The notes below the pieces were generated by a model that was given only the letters and a program-made list of their open reading frames with translations, made no database searches and was not told where the DNA came from. 64,000 nucleotides of DNA from Channa striata (taxonomy: Eukaryota > Chordata > Actinopteri > Anabantiformes > Channidae), in NCBI GenBank assembly GCA_033026295.1, contig CM065177.1, positions 3,837,400 to 3,901,399 of the forward strand. The letters run 5' to 3'. Positions 1 to 9,502 of this stretch are shown here, one piece after another; positions within the stretch are counted from its first letter, which is position 1; each line of letters starts with the position of its first letter. The position numbers were made by a program, and so were the translations under genes.

Positions 1-666
1 AAGGTTACTCAGAAGTATTGCTGTGCTAGTTAATTCTGCCAATTTTAGCAAGTAACTTTTTGATTTCACATGTTGGGTGGAAGTCTGCAAGGAAGTAGCT
101 GGCCGTTATAACTGCTAAATACCACATTTGCCTGTAGGATTTAGAAACTTTCATGTCCATTCATGTTGGTTTCTGGGCAGGTGGGTTTCTTACACCCTGA
201 GCCTGGTCCTGCTGGAGGTTTCTACCGTTAAAGGGGGTTTTTCCTCTCCACTGTTGCCTATAGCTGCTCAAGGGGATTTGTGGGTTTTCTTTAAATGTTT
301 GTATAGTCTTGACTTTATTATGTCAAGTGCTTTGAGATGATCTGTTTTAAATTGGTGCTGTATAAATAAATGAGAACTATGAGGCTCTATGTTGAGTTTG
401 AATCCTGTAAATTTCCATCCACAATTGTAAGTTCACTGGGGACCAAACTGCTGTTTCAGCCCTGTGATAGCAGCCTCTATCCCAGTGAGAGCTGGATGGG
501 CTCCACAACCCTCAACATGAAATGCAATTTAAACAATGGAGGGAAAGGTCATAATTGTGCAAAGACGACTATGGTTGGTCAAATCTGTGTGATTTAAAGG
601 ATTAGAAACTAATAACTAGGAAGGAATATTCTCTTTAACTCAGTGAATAAAGTAAGTGCATCTTAC

Positions 667-1314
667 CCCACGACAATGTTTTCCCTTCTTGTGGCATTTG
701 ACATGCATGTGACCATGCTTGTGTTTGTGGCGATGACCAAATTGATGTCTGTGGTGGCCGTCTCCATGGGGACCATGGTGGCTATGACCAGAGGCATGAC
801 CAGGCCCAAAACCAGGCCACTGCCCAGGACCCCCATACGGCCCAAGACCCCCATACTGGCCAGGACTGCCAGGACCCCCGTACTGGCCAGGACCCCTGTA
901 CTGGCCAGGACCCCCGTACTGGCCAGGACCCCCGTACTGGCCAGGACCCCCGTACTGGCCAGGACCCCCGTACTGGCCAGGACCCCCGTACTGGCCAGGA
1001 CCCCCGTACTGGCCAGGACCCCCGTACTGGCCATAAGGTGGGACTGCAGGATTATAACCAGGCTGATTATAAGGCTGTGGAGGGTAAGGTTGTGGTGGGA
1101 CAGAGCCGGGTGGACACTGAGGGAGTCCTCCTGGGACTGGGTGTTGACCATAACCAGGGGGATACTGGTTTCCTAGTTAAACAAATCAAAGGGGCTGACT
1201 TTATAGTAGTGTTTGATTATTCAAACAAACACAAAGAACATTTGACAAAAACAATAGGGACCAGGTTTTAGTAAAACCAGTGACCAGTGATTTACCTGGG
1301 TTATGCCCGTACAT
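667..1314 (-). CDS. Pro/Gly-rich, PRR13-like protein, left tandem copy (3' part outside window)
   Basis: Two coding exons are visible. Exon 1 (1296-1314) encodes MYGHNP; exon 2 is 667-1172. They join in phase 1 and exon 2 ends on a complete codon at a GTAAG donor. The protein begins NQYPPGYGQHPVPGG, continues through a Pro-rich stretch, then about nine copies of the hexapeptide GGPGQY from an 18-bp minisatellite (roughly 880-1033), and ends with a His/Lys-rich segment (FGHRHKHKHGHMH). The last exon, expected to encode a short Ser/Asp tail as in the neighbouring copy, was not found in bases 1-640 and probably lies left of the window. A 5' UTR intron is suggested by an acceptor near 1337 and a donor near 1560. 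The layout (Pro-rich N-terminus, basic His/Lys stretch, Ser-Asp tail) resembles vertebrate PRR13, but low complexity makes that assignment tentative. Function unknown. Confidence 0.6.
852..1033. repeat. 18-bp coding minisatellite in the left PRR13-like copy
   Basis: Nine near-identical 18-bp units are spaced exactly 18 bp apart from about 880 to 1024, with a more degenerate unit at about 855. On the minus strand each unit encodes GGPGQY. The unit is a multiple of three and lacks stop codons, so long spurious frames are also open across it, including one on the plus strand. Homogeneity between units points to recent expansion. Confidence 0.9.
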
Positions 1315-3540
1315 TTCAACCCTTCCGATCCAAACCCTGGAAGTGAAAGAAGTAATTTAATTCCACAAAATACATAGTCATACTGTGTAAAAAAGAAGAG
1401 CCTGTAATCCACTGTGGACCAACATCCTGTTTAGTTCGACAGGCAGAGCAGATGATGCCTCCTACAACTTGCAGTCTGAAAACGACAGGTTTCAAACAGC
1501 CACTAAACTCGATAACGTGCAAGCAGCAGAGAAGAAAAGACAAAATGACTGAGACCACTTACCGATGTGACAACGGAAGACAACAAAGTGCAGCCGAAGG
1601 GAAGGAGACATTTATGTGGGTTTAAGTGTGTGTGTGTGTGTGTGTGTGTGAGTGTGTGTGTGGCCAAGCCTAATCATCTGAGTGAAAACAGCTTGAAGGG
1701 CAGAGATGAAAAGAAGACTGAGCAAAGTGTGAGGTAAGGAACTGAGGACAGCGGGAACGAGAGGACAGAGGCAGAAAGAAAGAGGCTGAAAAATACAACA
1801 CCAGAGTCGAATATGAATTAGCTCTCAGTCAGGTCTGCTGTTTAAATGCTGTCAAATATAAGGTCTGATCAAGAAGCACTGAATCAAAATCACAAAATCA
1901 TGCAATAGTTTAAAATACTTAAACTTAACTTAAAAAATGCATAAAATTGAGATGGAAAGATGCTTTTATAACTCAATGCCTTACTCTGATGATTCTATCT
2001 TACTGTCTGTGCTGACTTACAGCCGTGACCCCAGTGTGTTTCACATTAGACCTGCTTGGTTGATCAAAGATTGTGTTTCAAATTCTCTTGTTATTAACAC
2101 AATCATTTCCGTTGTGTGTGTAGAACCAGTGAAAAGAAAATATCAAGGGCACCTGTGCTGGATTCCAGAGGGCATTGCATCATCTTCATTTGCTCAGGTT
2201 GGGGTATCACAGAGGTCATAATGTATGGCTGCTTGACAAAAAATCTCACAAAAATAGTCTGAACTTGTCCAAACGTGTCCAATGTGGAGGAACCTTAAAG
2301 GAGCTGCATGTCGGAACGCAAATGTCAGAGTTAGGTGGCCTGGACATCTCCTGAACTTTATTCTGTAGCCCTGTAGAACAAATGTCAGAGTCAGTGTGTG
2401 GATAGAGCAGCAAATCCTCCAGACGTTTTACAGTAAAGTAACCAAGGCGACTTGTCATTTCTAACAGTTGACTCGTACAACTCCTCTCTTTTCTAGATAC
2501 GCCTCCTGCACAGCCTGACCAGGCACCACCACCTAAATCAAGCAGAGTTTCTACCCGAGTGTAATGTGAGACACAACAACTCCGGACAATGTGTGGACCC
2601 GAATTTTTCTGGACGTTGTCCTGAGATCATGCATAAAAACTATTTGCTCTAGCGTAAAAAGGACAGAGGGAACCTTGGCAGGCACTTTATCACATTTGCT
2701 TGAATCTGCACTGTTTCTGCTATTTGTTTGTCCTGTCGTCATTCAGGGAGCAGGGCACTGGGTTGGGATACAGAAGATAAACCAAGGGCCACCTTGGTGC
2801 TGGTCCTGTTGCGGCAGGAATGGCATAAAATCTCACGTTCTGATGTGGCGACCCCTCGAGAGACAAGCTGGAAGCCATTGTTTTAGTCATTCCGAGGGTT
2901 CTGCTGCGGTGTAACAGCTGGTTTAACAAAGTGTAAAATCAAACCTGCGTCTGTTTAATGTTCACTGACCAACCCTTAAAAAACCTGCTTAGACCAGCTA
3001 ATAACGTCTGTTCCATCACATCCTAAACGGAGAACACGCACTTCTGCCCTGAAGCGGGTTCTTTGTACTTCCTCAATTTAAACCAAACGTCCTGAGGAAG
3101 TCCTTTGCGTATCAGTCTGTGCTGTGGCTCAGTCACCGCAGGGCTACACGACACAGTGTGTTGGATCGGGTGTGTTTTCTTCTGATTGTGTTCTTCGTTT
3201 TGTGTTATGTGTTGGAGCAGCTCTGGGATGCAAAATGTCTTTTAGTGAGAACCAAAAGCAGACACCGACTCCGTTATTATGACAGATTTGTACGAGATAC
3301 ACTGAGAATTATGGTGTAATTGAGCTGCTGGAGTCTCACACACAGGACAAGGGTCCTGCAAGTAGCGCACAGAGTCAGGATGTTAAAAGCTGTGTCACTG
3401 TCCAAATACATACGGACCTCAGTCAGTGAGGCAGTTGTCCACGGACCACAGGGTCAGCGGTTCAATCCCCGGTCTTTCATTGTATAGCGCTTTGCATAAA
3501 AGTGCAATATAAGTGGCCATTTACTATTACATGAATCCAA
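1315..3540. other. Upstream region of the left copy and spacer to the right copy's 3' end
   Basis: No coding exon recognised. It should contain the 5' UTR exon and promoter of the left PRR13-like copy (splice-donor-like site near 1560 on the minus strand). A GT microsatellite lies at about 1626-1662. At about 3415-3530 there is a fragment of a common teleost repeat with a tRNA-like module (gtcagcggttcaatccccgg). Short open frames here show no family resemblance. Confidence 0.5.
3415..3535. repeat. Teleost dispersed repeat fragment with tRNA-like module
   Basis: The segment carries a B-box-like phrase (ggttcaatccccgg) followed by tatagcgctttgcataaaag, an arrangement seen in a common fish repeat that also occurs, oppositely oriented, at 30310-30592. 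Exact family not assigned. Confidence 0.45.
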
Positions 3541-3557
3541 AAGTTTGTTAATGTGTT

Positions 3558-3563
3558 TTTATT
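3558..3563 (-). promoter_or_regulatory. Candidate polyadenylation signal (AATAAA) for the right PRR13-like copy
   Basis: TTTATT on the plus strand reads AATAAA on the minus strand, about 800 bp downstream of the stop codon at 4366-4368. It would give a 3' UTR of roughly 0.8 kb. Earlier unannotated signals cannot be excluded. Confidence 0.4.
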
Positions 3564-4365
3564 CTTTTTTGACACGTGCAAACATACACTCGAGATGTAT
3601 TTCAGCAAACTCATAGTATTACAGGCTCATACAGCCTTTGATTTTGTACATAACATAACCTTCAACCTTATGACTTCTTCCACCACAGATATAATGGAGA
3701 TTTTAACCAGGATTGTTTCACTTTTCTATGAAATAAGACAATGCAAACAGGAAGTGCATCAGAGCAGTGCTGGGTGCAAAACTTTGTATCGACTTGTTTT
3801 TAAATGGCAATCAGAGCAAAAGAAAGATTTATTTTTCATCAAGATACGTTCAATGCACATTCAGCTGGTAGAGTTAGGTTTGCATCTCCTTACATTCAAA
3901 TCGCATGTAGGGAGTTGAAATCATAACTCAAGACCCAGCAGAATAAAAATCCATATTCAGTGTGTTCAAATGTTAAAAAAAAAAAAACTGAGTTATAGTA
4001 CAATATAAAAAATCTAATTAGTCCATACGTTTGCATCTCTCTTGATAAATGAATGAAAAATAACTTGAATAATTTCTAAAGAAGGAACATTTGTACTAGC
4101 TAACTGTAAATTAAATATGATGTTGAGGACAAAGAAATTCCTTGTTTTACTCATTTTGGAAATTAAAAATAAGGGGATGCAACTTTTGCACCAACCTGTA
4201 CATGTTAACATTAACATAGCAAAGTGAAATGTCTCCAGGAGAGAGAATCCATTCAACCAGAGTGAAGTATTTACAGCGTTATGATGAATAATGTGATTAT
4301 AATTATAAGCAGGAGGATGAAGGAGCCCAGATGGAAACTTCTTTTATTTTTCTTCCCATCCTCGT

Positions 4366-6665
4366 TCAGTCAGAGTCGCTGCTGCAGGAGCTGCTGGAAT
4401 TCTACGATGAGGGAGAAAGAAAAAACATTTCATTTAGTGAAGATCAGTTAATCAGCTACTAACTGTTTCATAGAGAATGTGGTTTTATCATGTTTTATAA
4501 CTTAAGTCTTACATTAAGGTGCCATCAAGTTTTTAAAAGGATTTATCTATTTCTAGATACCAACTCCAGGACTTGTCATTAAACTTTTCACCAAGTAGTA
4601 GTTTTCTGAGCTTTCTAAACCTCAGCTTTTAAACTGGCCAAAATGTTGAGACACTGTCCCTAAACTGCCTGAATAGCGGGTAGAGGTGTGTTCTGAAGAA
4701 ACACAGATGAGCTACACATTGCAGTGTCCCTGAACGCACCTCGCCTGCAAGATGCAGCAGACAAAGACACTGCAACACATCTCTTTAATGTAAAGCCCAA
4801 GACCAAGGAAAAATGACCAAGTTATGGCAAGAAGTGAGGAAACCACTCCAACGTTTAAGGGACAGATCAATATTCAGTCATCGGCTTGATTACACATCAT
4901 TTGGCTGAAGTTGCTCTGCAAAAACAATATAAAGTCGGCACAAACTATCAAAGTCACGTCCAAACGTCATACAGTGAGTCAACGATGTAATTATTGTGGC
5001 TGATCTATCTCCGGGTTTTCCTGCACCTTCATCAACCACCACATTTCGCCTCCGTTTCACATCTCCACCACATGTTCTCTACAGGGACGTCAGGTTTACA
5101 GTGTGTCACAGGTCTTCAGTCCCTGGCAGGAAGAGCCTCTACATAGATCTACAGATAACAGACTTTACACCAGACCAATGAGGAAATACTGTGCAGGTGG
5201 GGCTCATGGGAGGAGTGTTGTTGTGTCACACACACAGAACAGCTGTAGAGCTTCCAATAATCCACCCCGCTTTGGCTCTGTTTGTGGTCTTTAACAAGTC
5301 AGGAGGGAAATGCCTGTGTTTCCGAACAAACAGCAAACATTCGGCTTTATACTGGGACAAGGTGCCTGCTGGTTGTAAGCCGCTATGATGCTAAATAGAA
5401 CAGAAAGGGTGCAGGTCAGAAAACCCAAACAGTGATCCACAACATGCCTTTCCGAGTTTGGGTTTGTTTTTTCCAGTTACTCCGGTTTCCTCCCACAAGC
5501 CAAAGAAATACACGCTAGGTTAATCGGTGAGTCTAAATTGCCTGTAGGTGTGAATGTGAATGGTTGTCTGTCCCTGTTTGTCTCTCTGTCTTGTCCCTGA
5601 GACAGACTGCAGACCTGTCCAGGCTGTAGAGGTTACACCCCCACATGACCCTACACAGGATAAGCAGTCAATGGATGGATGGATGATCCACAAGGCAGGC
5701 TCTGTAGAGCTGCTGGAGCAGCTCTGACGAAAGACTTTTGTTGCCTATTAGTTGATCAATTTTAGTAGGTTTAACCATGTAGTGCCTGACAATTACAGAT
5801 GTTATGGTGGTTTCAGTACATTATTCTATGAGCCATTTTTTTAGCAATTAAATTATTTTTTAAAAACACTATCATTTTTCAATATGGACCAATTGGAATA
5901 AAACATTTATTAGCTGAGCACCATTGTTATGAACAGCCGATGTCATGGAAATGTGTGACTCAGTAGAAGAATCAACCTTGGAGCATGATGAAAATAAGAA
6001 GAATCCATCTCTGTGTACTTGACAATTTTAAGTGGATCTTACCCCATGACCATGTTTTCCCTTCTTGTGGCATTTGACATGCATGTGACCATGCTTGTGT
6101 TTGTGGCGATGACCAAATCCGTGATGACCATGTCCATGGTGACCATGTCCATGGTGACCATGTCCATGGTGACCATGTCCATGGGGACCATGTCCATGAG
6201 GACCATGTCCATGGGGGCCGTGTCCATGGGGGCCGTGTCCATGCCCAGGAAATTGACCCGGGCCTCCATAGGGTCCAGGGCCACCGTAGGGTCCAGGACC
6301 TCCATAGGGTCCAGGACCTCCATAGGGTCCAGGGCCTCCAGGTCCTCCATACGGTGCATGAGGTGGGACTGCAGGATTGTAACCAGGCTGATTATAAGGC
6401 TGCGGGGGGCAAGGTTGGGGTGGGACAGAGCCAGGTGGACATTGAGGGTATCCTCCTGGGACTGGGTGTTGACCATAACCAGGGGGATACTGGTTTCCTA
6501 GTTAAACAAATGACAGGGGGCTAACTTGATAACAATGTTTGACCTTTTTGAAATCTAAATAAGGAAAAATTGACAAAAGCAACAGGGAGCAGGATTTGGT
6601 GAAAGGAGAAATGAACAAAAACAACTAGAACCAGCAAATGACTTACCTGGATTTTGGCCGTACAT
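4366..6665 (-). CDS. Pro/Gly/His-rich, PRR13-like protein, right tandem copy (complete)
   Basis: Three coding exons: 6647-6665 (MYGQNP), 6043-6497 and 4366-4401 (NSSSSCSSDSD then stop), joined in phases 1 and 0, 510 nt and 169 aa. The N-terminus NQYPPGYGQHPVPGG is followed by a Pro-rich stretch, about four GGPGPY units, an expanded His-Gly tract from a 15-bp repeat, and a basic tail (FGHRHKHKHGHMHVKC, KKGKHGHG). The small last exon giving a Ser-Asp C-terminus matches the end of vertebrate PRR13 and supports that relationship, though overall similarity is limited to composition and architecture. No signal peptide or membrane segment is apparent. A 5' UTR acceptor lies near 6690. Exons 1-2, the intron between them and flanking sequence are clearly homologous to the left copy, so these are tandem duplicates. 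Function unknown; His clusters suggest metal binding, which is inference only. Confidence 0.7.
5470..5690 (+). repeat. Teleost L2-like LINE/SINE 3' tail
   Basis: Contains ggtttcctcccacaagccaa, then ctaaattgcctgtaggtgtg, then gacctgtccaggctgtagag and ends in a ggatggatggatg tail. This is the very common fish repeat usually classed with L2-type LINE tails. It lies in the last intron of the right PRR13-like copy. Confidence 0.7.
6118..6246. repeat. 15-bp His-Gly coding minisatellite
   Basis: About eight tandem copies of a 15-bp unit (core gaccatgtccatggt), encoding HGHG plus His or Pro on the minus strand. The left copy has almost none of this tract, so the expansion happened after duplication, or the tract was lost in the other copy. 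Confidence 0.85.
6256..6350. repeat. 18-bp GGPGPY coding repeat, right copy
   Basis: Four to five 18-bp units (core tccatagggtccaggacc) encode GGPGPY on the minus strand. They correspond to the longer GGPGQY array of the left copy. Confidence 0.8.
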
Positions 6666-8589
6666 TTCAAAGGTCCTGATTCAAATCCTGAAAACAAAAG
6701 AAGCCACTTAATAACACAACAAAGCGCCTCGGTGCACTGGGGACAAATGTGCTGTTAAATATAGTCAAACAGGTAGAGCAGGTCACATGTGTTGCATCAC
6801 CCAGTTTATGTCTCACATGGCAGCGATAGAAAATACCGGAGAACCAGAATCGGATTCTAACTCTAAAACCAAGTCTTTAAACTGTGTTTTGTAGTTGTAG
6901 TCTTACAGTGCCGACATGGTACAACACAACATTGGTAGGGGACAGAAAATACAAAGAAAAATGCTCACACAACCTGTCCTACACACACACACACACACAG
7001 ACAGACAACTGCTGCTAGTAAACCTACTGTGTGCCGGAGCGCAGATCCACAGATGCAACAGTCAGTGAGTTCTGCTTTTGATTAAAGCCGCACCTCACAC
7101 ACAGCAAACGGGTTGGACAGGAACAATCCAGGCTCTTCCTCAGAGGCGGAGACTCGACACCTTTACATACACATATGGTTGTGTGAGAGTTTCATTTAAA
7201 AGAAAGAGGCTAAAAGAAAATAGACATTGAATCTTTCCAGAATAAAAGGTCGGTGGACATTGGGAGAATACTTTCATGAGCAAACCTGCGGCTGAAGCAG
7301 TATTTGAATATCAATTTGAATTTTTGTTGAGGTCAGTCACATGCGCATGTAGTCACATGTCCAAAAACAATGCTGCCTTCAAAGATGGTGTCAGTTATTT
7401 GTAAAATGTCTGCTTGTGACCATGTGGTCACATGTAAATGTTACACCAAGGCTGAATGGCTTCATCTTTAGTCCTTTTGTGTGTGTGTGTGTGTGTGTGA
7501 GAGAAGCCTGCATACAGTGTAAAATACCCACAACTATTTTGTCTTTTGAAGAGTGAAGAACGACCCTGCAGGAACGTGAACAAAGAGTGAGATTATTTCT
7601 CATCGTGGGTAAAATTCGACATACAGCCCAAGTTCCTCGACCTGCACACGTGTGTTAACCTTAATGTGGCTGGAGACAATCTGACATCGCTTCCACTCAG
7701 CGTCCCGTCCATCCGTTCCCCTACAGGGCTGTGCAGCGCTGGAGGGGATCCCTGCACTCTGGACGCTGGTCTATCCACATACTTGTTCTAAGCACTTCAT
7801 GCAGTATTTTTGACAAAAGCCTTAAAATAAAGCTGCTTCTTTGTGTGTTTTAGTAAGTATATTACTCAAATGTATTCTTTTAACTAAATAATCTTATTAA
7901 TTGTAAAGGTTTTCTCAGATCTAAAACCACAGATGCATGAATTCATTTTCATAAAAGAGCAAGCCAGTGTTTTCTTATGTATGGTCACACACAGGAATAA
8001 CATCAGCCATCATGTGCTGAGACAGAAAATGTGAAGTTGGACATTTTTGTACTATAAATACTTTTGTGATGGATTTTAGAAATTATTCAAACATTTTGAT
8101 ATACTGGATGTTTGGAAAAAAGACTTTATGATATTAAGTATGTGGTAGGGGTTCTAGTGGTACTGTCGCAACCCTGCTGGCTCCACACAACCTTTCACAA
8201 TCTGTAAGACTTTAAAAGACATTTATATAATAAAGGTAATTGCTCTGAAATTATATGTTGTCATCTACCTACTTACCCAATGACCTTAGATTGTTTTATG
8301 AGGACAAATGTAGAAAATTTGCATCAAAGTATTTTGGATTTCTGTACAAAATTGCAGCTTACAAGGAGTAGTTTTTAATTTTTTCAGATTTTTCCAGATC
8401 CTCAACCCATGGCTACATTAGATTTGATTTGTTTTTCATGTTGTTATCATTTGTAACACATAACAATTTATTTCTTCACAGAACAATATATTTGAAAAAT
8501 CAATCTTACACCAAGGCTCAGCTGGGTAACAAGAGACACTGGTCAGTCACATATCACATTTTTCTATACATTTGGAAGAGATGAAAATT

Positions 8590-8905
8590 GGGTGAGGGAG
8601 CCCAGTGGTGGAGGGGTTGGCACGACCGCCTCATTGCAAGCCTGTAGCCCTTCTGTGTGGAGTTTGCATGTTGGTTTCCTCCCACAGTCCTAAAGACATG
8701 CATGTCAGGTTTATTGGTGACTTTAAATTGCCCGTAGGTGAGAATGAGAGTGTGAATGGTTTTCTCTCTGTGTGTGTCTCTCTTTGTTGGCCGGGAGATA
8801 GACTGAAGGCCTGTCCAGGATGTACCCCGCCTCCCGCCTAATGACAGCTGGGACAGGCTGCTGCCCCCCCCGCAACCCTGAAAAGGATAAGTGGGTACAG
8901 ATAAC
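8590..8905 (+). repeat. Teleost L2-like LINE/SINE 3' tail, longer copy
   Basis: Begins with a head typical of the family (gtggtggaggggttggcacg), then ggtttcctcccacagtccta, ttaaattgcccgtaggtgag and atgacagctgggacaggctg, ending ctgaaaaggataagtgggta. Same family as 5470-5690 and, reversed, 52380-52680. Confidence 0.75.
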
Positions 8906-9145
8906 AAAAGTAGATTTTCTATTTTTTACCTTATGGATGTGTAAATACCATCAAATAAAAGCTGAAATGCTAAACATCCATCTGATATCCATTTTCCAAT
9001 TTTACTTCTGAATGTCTTCAGTGTACAGCAAAACCAAATGTAATAGCTTTGTGTTTGATATTTAACTAATCATAGAGTAATGTGCAGTAAACCAGGACGT
9101 GCACTGACTGAAGGAACCAATCAGATTGATGCCATAGAAAATGTT

Positions 9146-9151
9146 TTTATT
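9146..9151 (-). promoter_or_regulatory. Candidate polyadenylation signal for lss
   Basis: AATAAA on the minus strand about 350 bp downstream of the lss stop codon. No transcript evidence is available. Confidence 0.3.
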
Positions 9152-9502
9152 CTAAATGGAAATGGTAGGATCTGCAATATGAGGCACCATGGAAAAAAAT
9201 GATTTCATACACTTTGCTTTCTGCAGTTACTGGTACAGCAGCAGCTTATCACCACAGATTTGTAAAGAGCAGTGCTGGTCAGTAAGTGAAATTCAAAAAA
9301 AGGAACCTGTTCTCATATTAAAACCAAAAAAACAAAAAAAGCTGACGTTTTTACATGTCCACAGATGTACTTTCAGATACTGAAAATGACATACACAGAA
9401 ATCATGCCCTGTTTGTAGGCGACTGCAACACATTATCAATTACCGCAGTGACACAGTTCTGATTGTCTGTTTCACAGTTTGACAATTTTCTTTGAAGGAT
9501 CC

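Larger units (their letters stand above)
6670..9500. other. Spacer between the PRR13-like gene and the 3' end of lss
   Basis: Holds the upstream region of the right PRR13-like copy (a CA microsatellite near 6981-7000, a GT microsatellite near 7480-7499), one L2-like repeat (8590-8905) and the presumed 3' UTR of lss. No further exon recognised. Confidence 0.5.

Noticed and set aside
643..1176. Plus-strand frame of 177 codons with PVLART repeats
   Set aside because: It is the antisense shadow of the minus-strand GGPGQY coding minisatellite; only the minus-strand frame continues into conserved flanks with proper splice sites.
6013..6501. Plus-strand Met/Ser/Thr-rich frame and minus-strand Met/Asp-rich frame over the right PRR13-like copy
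   Set aside because: Both are off-frame readings of the 15-bp and 18-bp repeats; the spliced His-Gly frame is the one with homologous exons.
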